NCBI GenBank assembly: GCA_024278565.1 | Contig: JAJRSY010000044.1 | Span: 1 to 12,079 of the forward strand | From: Bacteroidota bacterium | GTDB lineage: Bacteria > Bacteroidota > Bacteroidia > Flavobacteriales > Flavobacteriaceae | Direction: 5' to 3' | Length of the DNA stretch: 12,079 nucleotides | In this document: positions 1-6,816 of the stretch, piece by piece | How the letters are laid out: every line of letters starts with the position of its first letter | Numbering within the stretch: position 1 is the first letter of the stretch | Translations under genes and position numbers: made by a program | The notes under the pieces: generated by a model | Seen by the model: the letters and a program-made list of their open reading frames with translations, nothing else | What the model was told of the DNA's origin: nothing | The model's database searches: none

Positions 1-73
1 CCGAAGAATATTGGAACGAAGATTGGTTTTCAATAATGAATTCTCCTAGGGTCTTATTTTTCTTATCGATCAT
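1..73 (-). CDS. fbp: Class 1 fructose-1,6-bisphosphatase, N-terminal fragment (cut by window edge)
   Basis: Read on the minus strand from the ATG at 73-71, the first 24 codons translate as MIDKKN followed by KTLGEFIIENQSSFQYSS, and the frame runs open off the left edge. The TLGEFI-x-ENQ...F-x-Y(S)SG pattern is what I know as the N-terminus of bacterial class 1 fructose-1,6-bisphosphatase. This cytoplasmic enzyme hydrolyses fructose-1,6-bisphosphate to fructose-6-phosphate in gluconeogenesis. No catalytic residue lies in the visible part, so the call rests on this N-terminal match alone. The gene is divergent from the acetyltransferase/aspartate kinase pair, with about 110 bp between the starts. 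The plus-strand frame through the same bases ends inside the acetyltransferase gene and has no family resemblance. Confidence 0.82.
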   Translation of the reverse strand, partial: MIDKKNKTLGEFIIENQSSFQYSS

Positions 74-156
74 TTCGAGTTGTGTGATTTTAGGTGCAAA
101 TATCCAGTATTTTGTGAAACTTGACGTTATTGCTGAAGATTTATTTTTTAAACGTA

Positions 157-164
157 TAACTTTG
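157..164 (+). promoter_or_regulatory. Candidate Bacteroidota -7 box for the acetyltransferase/aspartate kinase operon
   Basis: TAACTTTG matches the Bacteroidota sigma-A -7 consensus TAnnTTTG exactly and lies 20 bp before the ATG at 184, leaving a short AT-rich leader. The only nearby TTG (130-132) is 24 bp upstream, somewhat further than the usual 19-21 bp spacing, so the -33 element is weak or different. This is a motif match only. Confidence 0.4.
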
Positions 165-183
165 TATTTTATTTGTAACTGTT

Positions 184-663
184 ATGGATTTTATCATTCG
201 AGAAGCTATCGAAAAAGATATGCCCCAAATTTTGGAACTTATCAAAGAACTGGCAATTTTTGAAAAAGAGGGCAATGCCGTTGAGGTAACCGTTGAAGAT
301 TTGACCAGGGATGGTTTTGGTGATAAAAAACTGTTCCATTGTTTTGTGGCCGAGGCCGATAAAATTGTCTTGGGCATGGCATTGGTCTATCCGCGGTACT
401 CGACTTGGAAAGGTCCCGTTGTACATTTAGAGGATCTGATCGTCAGGGAAGGAACACGCGGTAGCGGAATTGGAAATGCACTATTGGCCGAAGTCGTGAA
501 ATACGGGCACCGATTGGGCGTAAAACGTATTTGTTGGGAAGTACTGGACTGGAACGAGACCGCCATTGATTTTTATGAAAGCAGAGGGGCAAAAGTGATG
601 CGTGATTGGGATGTGGTACAGTTGGATGAAAAAGCAATACAAGGTTTTATAGCAAGGTTATGA
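184..663 (+). CDS. GNAT family N-acetyltransferase, spermidine/diamine (SSAT)-like
   Basis: A 159-residue cytoplasmic GNAT enzyme that should transfer an acetyl group from acetyl-CoA to an amine. The acetyl-CoA loop is R92-G-S-G-I-G97. The C-terminal NETAIDFYESRGA segment (N124, Y131, G135) is the usual motif B with the conserved Tyr. Its overall pattern resembles the eukaryotic-type spermidine/spermine or thialysine acetyltransferases: an early LIKELA helix, DLTRDGFG, FHCFVAE, and an LED triplet (82-84) where SSAT has its polyamine-contacting LED. Substrate is therefore probably a small amine or diamine, but this cannot be fixed from sequence. The stop overlaps the aspartate kinase start by 4 bp (ATGA at 660-663), so the two are almost certainly cotranscribed and translationally coupled. 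Length is typical of the family. Confidence 0.85.
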   Translation: MDFIIREAIEKDMPQILELIKELAIFEKEGNAVEVTVEDLTRDGFGDKKLFHCFVAEADKIVLGMALVYPRYSTWKGPVVHLEDLIVREGTRGSGIGNALLAEVVKYGHRLGVKRICWEVLDWNETAIDFYESRGAKVMRDWDVVQLDEKAIQGFIARL

Positions 664-1910
664 GAATTTTTAAATTTGGCGGTGCATCAATAAAAGATGC
701 AAATGCTGTCAAGAACGTGGTGAAAGTCTTGCAAGAAGTGGGTCATGACAATACCCTTGTGGTGGTGTCGGCAATGGGGAAAATGACCAACGCAATGGAG
801 GCTGTAATAAATGCATATTTTGATGACAAAACCGCCTTGTCGTCAGCAGTACAAGAGGTGGTAAATTACCATAACGATATTTTAATAGAGCTGTTCTCTA
901 ATAGTCAACACCCTATTTTCGATAGAGTGAAAGCCCTTTTTGATGAGGTACATGGTTTCTTGGCCTGGAACAAATCGCCCAATTACAATTTTGTATATGA
1001 CCAAGTGGTGGGCTATGCCGAGTTTGTTTCAAGTACTATACTAAGTGCTTACCTAAATGAGGTTGGTATCAAAAATAATTGGCTTGATATTCGTGATTTT
1101 ATCAAAACCGATAATAGTTATAGGGATGCAGCTGTCAATTGGGAGAAAACACAGATGAACGTATCAAATGGCATCGACCAAAAAACACTGAACATCACCC
1201 AAGGATTTTTAGGAAGCGATGATAACAATTTCACTACCACTTTGGGTCGTGAAGGTTCCGATTACACGGCAGCTATTTTAGCTTACTGCCTCAATGCCTC
1301 TTCGGTAACAATCTGGAAAGATGTGCCCGGTGTTCTGAACGCTGACCCCAGATACTTTAAAGAGACCCGGTTGTTGAATAAAATTTCATATCGCGAGGCC
1401 ATAGAACTGGCATTCTATGGGGCATCGGTCATTCACCCAAAAACATTGCAACCCTTACAGCGTAAAGAAATTCCGTTGTACGTAAAATCATTTGCAAACC
1501 CTAAGAACAAAGGAACAACAGTTGGCAAGGGAGTGGGGATAGAACCCGAAATTCCTTGCTTTATCATAAAAAAGAACCAGGTTTTAATGAAACTCTCTTC
1601 GTTGGATTTTTCTTTTATCGTTGAGGATGGTATCAGCGAACTCTTTAAACTGCTTCATGACCACAAAATGAAGGTTGATCTGATCCAGAACTCCGCTATC
1701 AGCTTTTCGGTTTGTGTGGATAATAAATTCGGCAGGCTTGAAGAGCTTTTAAATGTACTTAAGGGCAGGTTCAAAGTAATTTGCCACGAAGGTGTGTCAC
1801 TGTACACCATTCGCCACTTTAACGAAGAAGCTATAGCATCACTTCAAAACGGGCGTGAGGTTATTCTTGAACAAAGAGGTAAAGAGACCTTGCAATTGGT
1901 CGTAAAATAA
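660..1910 (+). CDS. lysC: Monofunctional aspartate kinase
   Basis: A 416-residue aspartokinase that phosphorylates L-aspartate with ATP, the first step towards lysine/diaminopimelate, threonine and methionine. Motifs in order: KFGGAS at residues 5-10 (KFGGTS in most homologues), TTLGREGSDYTAA at 193-205 (usually GRGGSD), WKDVPGVLNADPR at 219-231, and GASVIHPKTL at 254-263. The C-terminal part from about residue 300 looks like tandem ACT domains, ending EVILEQRGKETLQLVVK. There is no homoserine dehydrogenase domain, so it is not the bifunctional ThrA type. ACT domains usually confer feedback inhibition by pathway amino acids; which effector applies here is unknown. The gene starts inside the stop of the acetyltransferase (4-bp overlap). 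The symbol is assigned by function only; flavobacteria may carry more than one aspartokinase. Confidence 0.9.
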   Translation: MRIFKFGGASIKDANAVKNVVKVLQEVGHDNTLVVVSAMGKMTNAMEAVINAYFDDKTALSSAVQEVVNYHNDILIELFSNSQHPIFDRVKALFDEVHGFLAWNKSPNYNFVYDQVVGYAEFVSSTILSAYLNEVGIKNNWLDIRDFIKTDNSYRDAAVNWEKTQMNVSNGIDQKTLNITQGFLGSDDNNFTTTLGREGSDYTAAILAYCLNASSVTIWKDVPGVLNADPRYFKETRLLNKISYREAIELAFYGASVIHPKTLQPLQRKEIPLYVKSFANPKNKGTTVGKGVGIEPEIPCFIIKKNQVLMKLSSLDFSFIVEDGISELFKLLHDHKMKVDLIQNSAISFSVCVDNKFGRLEELLNVLKGRFKVICHEGVSLYTIRHFNEEAIASLQNGREVILEQRGKETLQLVVK

Positions 1911-1946
1911 CCCATGATATTTCTCTTATACAAATGTTAAAATAGA

Positions 1947-1976
1947 TTTCCCAATAAGGGTTTTCCCCTATATTTA
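1947..1976 (+). promoter_or_regulatory. Candidate promoter for the fused acyltransferase gene
   Basis: TATATTTA (1969-1976) matches the Bacteroidota -7 consensus TAnnTTTG at seven of eight positions. TTTC (1947-1950) lies 18 bp upstream in the place of the -33 TTTG. The box ends about 23 bp before the ATG at 2000. A weak AGGG/CCCT inverted repeat (about 1957-1969) sits between the two elements and might be part of the end of the aspartate kinase transcript, but it has no T-tract. Confidence 0.3.
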
Positions 1977-1999
1977 CGGTTACCTAAATTATATATTGA

Positions 2000-3817
2000 A
2001 TGGGTTTAGTGACCGCAAAGGAGGTAGCCAAAGCAATACATCTTGATAAATACGGCTTCTTTGGTACTTTTATTGGGTGGTTTCTGCTAAAAATCACTAG
2101 GTTGTCTAGTCTTAATAGCTATTACGATACCATAAAGCACCTTAGTGGTCTTGAGTATGCTGATGCCATTCTAAAGCACTACGAAATCGATTATGGAATT
2201 CCAGAGGAAGATTTTAGACGTTTGCCGAAAGAGGGAGCCTATATCACAATATCAAACCATCCGCTAGGTGGTATTGATGGCATACTTCTTTATAAACTGA
2301 TGGTCGAACAAAGACCTGATTTTAAGATAATGGCAAATTTTCTATTGCAGCGAATGGCCCCGATCGACCCGTATATTATTCCCGTAAACCCCTTTGAGAA
2401 CCATAAAATTGCCAAGAGCAATATTGCGGGTTTTAAGAGTGCTTTACAGCATTTGAACGATGGTCACCCTTTGGGCATCTTTCCGGCCGGCGAGGTGTCA
2501 ACACACCGTGAAGAAAAAAGAATCGTTGATAAGCCTTGGGAAGAGGCCGCACTAAAATTGATTCGTAAAGCAGAAGTGCCCATTGTACCTATTTATTTTC
2601 ACGCCAGGAACAGTAAATTTTTTTATCGGTTTTCAAAAATCGGAGATGTATTTCGTACTGCAAAAATACCTTCTGAAGTACTTACTCAAAGATACAGGCC
2701 GATCAAGGTCAGAATAGGTCAGCCCATATCTGTGAAATCACAAAAAGAACACGGCACTTTCGAAGATTTTGCCAATCTCTTACGCAAGAAAACCTATATT
2801 CTTTCAAACGCCTATGAAAAAGAAAGGTTGATCGATCAATTGCCAACTACCTTGAAAATACCGAAAGCCCCTAAAAAAATCGCTTCTGCAATAAGCATCG
2901 AGAATATCGAAGAAGATATTGAAAGGCTGCGTGAAAAAAACTGCCGATTGCTTCAAAGTAAAAATTACGAAGTGTTTTTGGCGCAGGCAAAAGACATGCC
3001 CTATATTCTACAAGAAATAGGCAGGCAACGGGAGGTTACTTTTCGGGCCATAGGGGAGGGCACCAACAAGGCAATTGATTTAGATAAGTTCGATTCATAT
3101 TACTACCATTTATTTCTTTGGGATGCTGTAGAGAAAAACATTGTTGGGGCCTACCGTATGGGCATGGGATCCGAAATTTTTAAAAAACACGGCATCGATG
3201 GTTTCTACCTACAGGATCTGTTCAGGGTAGAGCCCGAACTTTATGGTATGATGCAACAATCAATAGAAATGGGTAGGGCGTATATCGTCAAAGAATACCA
3301 GCAAAAGCCCATGCCCTTGTTCTTGTTGTGGAAAGGCATCGTGCATACCACCCTAAGGCATCCCGAGCATAAGTATCTTATAGGTGGGGTGAGCATAAGC
3401 AATCAATTTTCCAATTTCTCGAAATCATTGATGATCGAGTTTATGAAGTCGCATTATTGGGATCCTTATGTAGCCCAGTATATCAGACCTAAAAAGGAGT
3501 TTAAGGTCAAACTGAAAGATGCCGATAAAGAATTTGTTTTTGACGAGACCCAAGCAGACCTGAACAAGTTCGATCGTTTGATAGATGAGGTAGAGCCGGG
3601 CAGTCTGCGCTTACCCGTGTTGATCAAAAAATACATTAAACAGAACGCAAAGGTCGTGGCTTTTAATGTAGATCCCCTTTTAAACAATTCGATCGACGGA
3701 CTTATGTACATAAAAATTTCAGACCTTCCTGAAAGCACGGTAAAACCGGTGATGGAAGAGTTTCAGGCCGAGTTGGAACGAAAGTTCATGGAAGCCTATG
3801 AAAACGGAGGGGCATAG
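2000..3817 (+). CDS. Fused lysophospholipid-type O-acyltransferase / GNAT-like N-acyltransferase (OlsF-type amino-acid lipid synthase)
   Basis: A 605-residue two-domain protein. The N-terminal half (about 75-260) is a PlsC-like acyltransferase: NHPLGGIDG at 86-94 gives the catalytic pair H87/D93 spaced as HX5D, as I remember it for the 'hemolysin-like' acyltransferases, rather than the classic HX4D. FPAGE at 161-165 and VPIVPIYF at 193-200 are the later blocks. The C-terminal half (about 315-490) resembles the OlsB-type N-acyltransferase fold, with VGAYRMG near 381, YLQDLFRV near 407 and EMGRAYI near 423. In OlsF-type fusions the C-terminal domain acylates the amino group of an amino acid such as ornithine, and the N-terminal domain adds the second acyl chain to the hydroxyl of the first. 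The product is a phosphate-free membrane lipid. The amino acid used here (ornithine, glycine, lysine or other) cannot be told. It acts at the inner membrane; no signal peptide or clear transmembrane helix is present. It is convergent with the M61 peptidase, with 29 bp between stops. Confidence 0.8.
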   Translation: MGLVTAKEVAKAIHLDKYGFFGTFIGWFLLKITRLSSLNSYYDTIKHLSGLEYADAILKHYEIDYGIPEEDFRRLPKEGAYITISNHPLGGIDGILLYKLMVEQRPDFKIMANFLLQRMAPIDPYIIPVNPFENHKIAKSNIAGFKSALQHLNDGHPLGIFPAGEVSTHREEKRIVDKPWEEAALKLIRKAEVPIVPIYFHARNSKFFYRFSKIGDVFRTAKIPSEVLTQRYRPIKVRIGQPISVKSQKEHGTFEDFANLLRKKTYILSNAYEKERLIDQLPTTLKIPKAPKKIASAISIENIEEDIERLREKNCRLLQSKNYEVFLAQAKDMPYILQEIGRQREVTFRAIGEGTNKAIDLDKFDSYYYHLFLWDAVEKNIVGAYRMGMGSEIFKKHGIDGFYLQDLFRVEPELYGMMQQSIEMGRAYIVKEYQQKPMPLFLLWKGIVHTTLRHPEHKYLIGGVSISNQFSNFSKSLMIEFMKSHYWDPYVAQYIRPKKEFKVKLKDADKEFVFDETQADLNKFDRLIDEVEPGSLRLPVLIKKYIKQNAKVVAFNVDPLLNNSIDGLMYIKISDLPESTVKPVMEEFQAELERKFMEAYENGGA

Positions 3818-3846
3818 GCCCAGTTGTTTTCAAACCATGTTATTCC

Positions 3847-5718
3847 CTATTTCTTCAACCAAGCATTTCGCAATTTAAGTTGCTGTTCTGTCGCCCCGTC
3901 TTGGGGAGCAATGGTCTCTACATTCAAAACCGGTTTTTCGGCAGTCGTCTTTAACAAAATCTCTTTTCCGGCACGCTCTATGACCACGCTCACCTCTTGT
4001 TCAGAATCCCAACCAAAGCTTTGTTGAATTATGGGCCTGATCGATTCCAAGTTTATTGGTGCTTCGTTGATGCTTTTGATGATATCGCCGCCCTCTACAC
4101 CCAGATTTTTGAAAAAACTATTGAGTTCAATGCCCTTTCGTACAAAAACAGCATTGTCATTTGAAGGGTCAACATCGATAAAAGGAGTGTTGTCAAGATC
4201 CAAGAAAAAACCCGTAGGTTTTTCAACGGTCGCTGTGGTAAGACCAACCTTTGCCAAATAAGTGTTGTAATCAATGGGGGTTTCGCCTATGATATAAGTG
4301 TCAAAAAAAGTTTGCAGCTCAGGGTAGGTCATGGCCACGATCTCGCCGATCAGTTGGCCATCATCAAAAGGCGTGTTCTTTCCATATTTTTTTGAAAGTT
4401 CTTTCATCAACCAAAGCACACCTTTTTCACCATTGCTCCACTTCCTTAACTGTATATCAAGAACCATATTGATCAGAGCCCCTTTTTCATACACATTGGC
4501 AAAGTTTTTTTTATAGGGCTCTACAAGAATATTTTCGCTCATGGTCGTAAATGACATGGCATCATCATAAGATTTTGCGTTGTTGACCTTACCCATGATC
4601 CGTTTGTAAAATTCAGCTTCGTCGATCAAACCTTGTTGAATTTGGAACAGGTTCGCAAAATATTCGGTAGTGCCTTCGTACATCCATAAATGTTGTGACA
4701 TTTTGGGGTCGTTGAAATCAAAGTACTGTACTTCTTTAGAGTGAACGTTCAAAGGGGTGACAATATGAAAAAATTCGTGCGAGACCACATCGACCATTGT
4801 TTGTTCAAGCCGCTCTTTCTCCATGATTTCGGGCAAAACGACCACAGTGGAGGTGTGGTGCTCCAAGGCTCCGAAACCGTTGGCGTCGGTCTCGCCCATC
4901 TGCGAAAGGTAGAGCAGGATGGAATAGTGCTTGGTGCCGTCGATATCTCCTAAAAACGCCTTTTGCGCGGTCATCATCTTTTTCATTCGATCTTTTAGGC
5001 CTGCGGCGGTATAAACCCCGTTTGGCGAATACACACTTAGGGTTATGTCAATATCATTGATCTTAAAGGTTTCGGTATTGGGTTTTGCGTATAAAATTGG
5101 GTTGTCGATCACTTCGAAATAACGGCTTGCCGTAAAAATATCCGTTGCAGCATCTGTTTGCCCATCTGGTTTCTTGTTCAAGGAAGTGGTCGCTTTCAAA
5201 TCGGCAGGCTTGGTGATGTTAAGAACGTATGGCACTTCCGTCAATCCCTTGAAATATCCCACAAACCCATGAAGGTTCAAAACAAAATTCTTGCCGGCCA
5301 AGATATTTGTGCCAGCAGGAGAAAAAACGGCCTCTTCTACTTCTCCTTCTGTATCGAAGGTGTCGTTGACCCAGTAGCTGATCTTGTCCAATTTTTTTCC
5401 GTTGGATATGTTCCATATATTGTCATCGGTTTTTGAGACGACCAACTCCTTTCCCCTGTAATCAAAGGCTTTGAGATTTTCAATATATTTTCCGTAATCA
5501 TCGGTGCTGTACGTGCCAGGAACGGTTTTGGGAATAAAGAAGGAAACAACATCAGCGGAAAATGCACCTGGATCGATGGTCACCTTTACCTTGTCATCAT
5601 TGATGTTGACCAGATCAATATGTGTTATAACAGGTGTTTTATCAGCGGTGACCGCTTTGGTAGAACCACAGCCATAAATCAATACTCCCATTAACAGTAC
5701 GATAGCTATCTTTTTCAT
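3847..5718 (-). CDS. M61 family metallopeptidase with PDZ domain, predicted lipoprotein
   Basis: A 623-residue predicted lipoprotein. The signal peptide MKKIAIVLLMGVLIYGC has C17 as the lipidated cysteine, so the protein is anchored in an envelope membrane. The zinc site is H314-E-F-F-H318, with E348 in WMYEGTTEYFA as the likely third ligand. GFGALEHHTS (281-290) and VYEKGALINMVLDIQLR (409-425) are characteristic of M61 (glycyl aminopeptidase) proteins. The N-terminal part (30-220) fits the beta-rich M61 N domain, and about 515-595 is a PDZ domain that should bind peptide C-termini. The expected role is periplasmic or surface peptide hydrolysis; the specificity for N-terminal Gly/Ala known for some M61 enzymes is not proven here. 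Length is typical and the catalytic residues are intact. It is transcribed alone, divergent from pyrH. Confidence 0.9.
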   Translation of the reverse strand: MKKIAIVLLMGVLIYGCGSTKAVTADKTPVITHIDLVNINDDKVKVTIDPGAFSADVVSFFIPKTVPGTYSTDDYGKYIENLKAFDYRGKELVVSKTDDNIWNISNGKKLDKISYWVNDTFDTEGEVEEAVFSPAGTNILAGKNFVLNLHGFVGYFKGLTEVPYVLNITKPADLKATTSLNKKPDGQTDAATDIFTASRYFEVIDNPILYAKPNTETFKINDIDITLSVYSPNGVYTAAGLKDRMKKMMTAQKAFLGDIDGTKHYSILLYLSQMGETDANGFGALEHHTSTVVVLPEIMEKERLEQTMVDVVSHEFFHIVTPLNVHSKEVQYFDFNDPKMSQHLWMYEGTTEYFANLFQIQQGLIDEAEFYKRIMGKVNNAKSYDDAMSFTTMSENILVEPYKKNFANVYEKGALINMVLDIQLRKWSNGEKGVLWLMKELSKKYGKNTPFDDGQLIGEIVAMTYPELQTFFDTYIIGETPIDYNTYLAKVGLTTATVEKPTGFFLDLDNTPFIDVDPSNDNAVFVRKGIELNSFFKNLGVEGGDIIKSINEAPINLESIRPIIQQSFGWDSEQEVSVVIERAGKEILLKTTAEKPVLNVETIAPQDGATEQQLKLRNAWLKK

Positions 5719-5752
5719 TTTTTTGTTTTACGGTTTTTCTTCTTTACGGGTG

Positions 5753-5760
5753 CAAGAATA
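5753..5760 (-). promoter_or_regulatory. Candidate -7 box for the M61 peptidase gene
   Basis: Read on the minus strand, TATTCTTG matches TAnnTTTG at seven of eight positions and lies about 34 bp before the ATG at 5718. No clear -33 TTTG is seen at the right distance, so this is a weak call. Confidence 0.25.
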
Positions 5761-5854
5761 TAAAATATTATAGAGCTAGACCGTCTTTTTAGGAATTAAT
5801 TTAGAGCGGTATTACTAAATAGACGCATATAGATCGCTTTTTTATAATGGTTTA

Positions 5855-5875
5855 ACTTACTGAAAATCAGCAAGT
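5855..5875 (+). other. Imperfect hairpin in the pyrH upstream region
   Basis: ACTT-A-CTGA-AAA-TCAG-C-AAGT forms an eight-pair stem with one A/C mismatch and a three-base loop. It lies between a TATAAT-like string (5843-5848) and the GTCT repeat cluster. It could be the 5' stem of a short transcript that ends at the hairpin at 5908-5925, or part of the repeat. Function is unknown. Confidence 0.4.
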
Positions 5876-5880
5876 ATAGG

Positions 5881-6016
5881 GTCTAGTGTCTATCAGTCTA
5901 TTGTCGTCGGGTTAATAGGAACCCGTCTTGTTTTTTTCATTGATGTCCGATAAAACCTGCCGGCGAGGCAGGTTCAGTCTATTATCTTTCAGCGAAGCGG
6001 TCTTTTGTCTTTTATC
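5881..6016. repeat. Cluster of degenerate GTCTWTTRTC short repeats
   Basis: A decamer of the form GTCT(A/T)TT(G/A)TC occurs four times: GTCTATTGTC at 5896, GTCTATTATC at 5977, GTCTTTTGTC at 6000 and GTCTTTTATC at 6007. Looser versions are at 5881 (GTCTAGTGTC) and 5888 (GTCTATCAGTC). The 12-mers at 5894-5905 and 5975-5986 differ by one base. The pattern resembles a dispersed intergenic repeat rather than coding DNA. Spacing is irregular, so it is not a CRISPR. Confidence 0.65.
5908..5937 (+). terminator. Rho-independent terminator-like hairpin on the plus strand
   Basis: CGGGTT (5908-5913) pairs perfectly with AACCCG (5920-5925) around the loop AATAGG and is followed by TCTTGTTTTTTT (5926-5937). 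It has terminator polarity only on the plus strand. No plus-strand gene is visible between it and the M61 start, so it would end either a short untranslated transcript, a pyrH leader, or a transcript that was displaced by rearrangement. Confidence 0.55.
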
Positions 6017-6021
6017 GGACA
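5944..6021. repeat. 78-bp inverted-repeat unit (MITE- or REP-like)
   Basis: The arm TGTCCGATAAAA (5944-5955) is repeated as its exact reverse complement TTTTATCGGACA (6010-6021). Inside it is a perfect 8-bp palindrome, AACCTGCC-GGCGA-GGCAGGTT (5954-5974), which is GC-rich against an AT-rich background, and three copies of the GTCT decamer. No target-site duplication is obvious at the ends. The unit falls entirely within the intergenic region and sits just before the presumed pyrH promoter. Confidence 0.65.
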
Positions 6022-6041
6022 ACAGTGATATTTTTTTTGAT

Positions 6042-6049
6042 TATTTTTG
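6042..6049 (+). promoter_or_regulatory. Candidate -7 box for pyrH-frr
   Basis: TATTTTTG matches the TAnnTTTG consensus exactly and ends 19 bp before the pyrH ATG at 6069. The -33 position would fall at the edge of the inverted repeat (around 6018-6022), where no TTG is seen. The repeat unit may therefore have replaced or disturbed the upstream promoter half. Confidence 0.4.
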
Positions 6050-6068
6050 TTTGAACCAATATAACGAG

Positions 6069-6776
6069 ATGCAGTATAAAAGAATCCTTTTAAAGTTGAG
6101 CGGCGAAGCTCTAATGGGCGAAAAACAATATGGAATAGATTCAGATCGCTTGACGGAGTATGCCCTAGAAATAAAGGAAGTCGTTGAAAAGGGAATCGAG
6201 GTCGCGATTGTAATAGGCGGAGGAAATATATTCAGGGGGCTTGCGGGGGCGGCAACGGGAATGGATCGTGTTCAAGGTGACCATATGGGTATGTTGGCTA
6301 CGGTCATCAACGGACTTGCATTACAGAGTGCCCTAGAGGTTCAAGGGGTACAGACCAGGCTTCAGTCGGCCATAGAGATCAATGAGGTAGCAGAGCCGTT
6401 TATACGAAGGCGGGCCATGCGACATTTAGAAAAGGGCCGTGTGGTCATTTTTGGCGGAGGAACCGGTAACCCTTATTTTACCACAGATTCGGCCGCGGTT
6501 TTAAGGGCCATCGAAATTGAGGCCGATGTAATATTAAAAGGTACTCGTGTTGATGGTATATATACTTCAGATCCAGAAAAAGATAAAACTGCCACCAAGT
6601 TCGATTCCATTTCTTTTGCCGATGTATTGTTAAAAGGATTGAAGGTGATGGATACGACTGCATTTACCTTGAGCCAAGAAAATGAACTTCCGATAATCGT
6701 GTTTGACATGAACAAGAAAGGAAATCTGTTAAAAATAATCGACGGCCAGAATATTGGTACAGTCGTAAACGTGTAG
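6069..6776 (+). CDS. pyrH: Uridylate (UMP) kinase PyrH
   Basis: A 235-residue bacterial UMP kinase of the amino-acid-kinase fold. It phosphorylates UMP to UDP with ATP in the cytoplasm, in pyrimidine nucleotide synthesis. Motifs: K9-LSGEAL near the N-terminus, GGGNIFRG (50-57), DHMGMLATVINGLAL (71-85), and GGGTGNPYFTTDSAA (129-143), followed by ADVILKGTRVDGIYTSDP. The start is set at the ATG at 6069, because MQYKRILLKLSGEAL is the normal N-terminus and the length then fits the family. The frame stays open upstream to an ATG at 5928, but those 47 extra residues run through the inverted repeat and are not protein-like. frr follows after 40 bp and is probably cotranscribed. In most bacteria pyrH-frr follows rpsB-tsf; here a divergent M61 gene lies upstream instead. 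Confidence 0.96.
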   Translation: MQYKRILLKLSGEALMGEKQYGIDSDRLTEYALEIKEVVEKGIEVAIVIGGGNIFRGLAGAATGMDRVQGDHMGMLATVINGLALQSALEVQGVQTRLQSAIEINEVAEPFIRRRAMRHLEKGRVVIFGGGTGNPYFTTDSAAVLRAIEIEADVILKGTRVDGIYTSDPEKDKTATKFDSISFADVLLKGLKVMDTTAFTLSQENELPIIVFDMNKKGNLLKIIDGQNIGTVVNV

Positions 6777-6816
6777 GTTTGGTACAGTTCGTGTTGAATA
6801 CTCAAATAAATTAAAA

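Noticed and set aside
36..263. Plus-strand frame encoding a hydrophobic 75-residue peptide
   Set aside because: It overlaps the fbp start on the opposite strand and runs into the acetyltransferase gene in another frame. The hydrophobic part comes from AT-rich promoter DNA.
3466..3738. Minus-strand frame of 90 residues inside the acyltransferase gene
   Set aside because: It is antisense to a well-supported coding region and shows no family motif or plausible start context.
3818..3846. Bidirectional terminator between the convergent acyltransferase and M61 genes
   Set aside because: The 29-bp gap contains no stem longer than three or four pairs and no T-tract on either strand.
5881..6016. CRISPR array
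   Set aside because: The repeats are only about 10 bp, degenerate and irregularly spaced. There are no unique spacers and no cas genes.
5928..6068. Upstream extension of pyrH to an earlier ATG
   Set aside because: The 47 extra residues are encoded by the inverted repeat and palindrome, and the usual PyrH N-terminus begins at 6069.
6473..6805. Minus-strand frame of 110 residues antisense to pyrH
   Set aside because: It is a shadow of pyrH codon use, with no recognisable domain.
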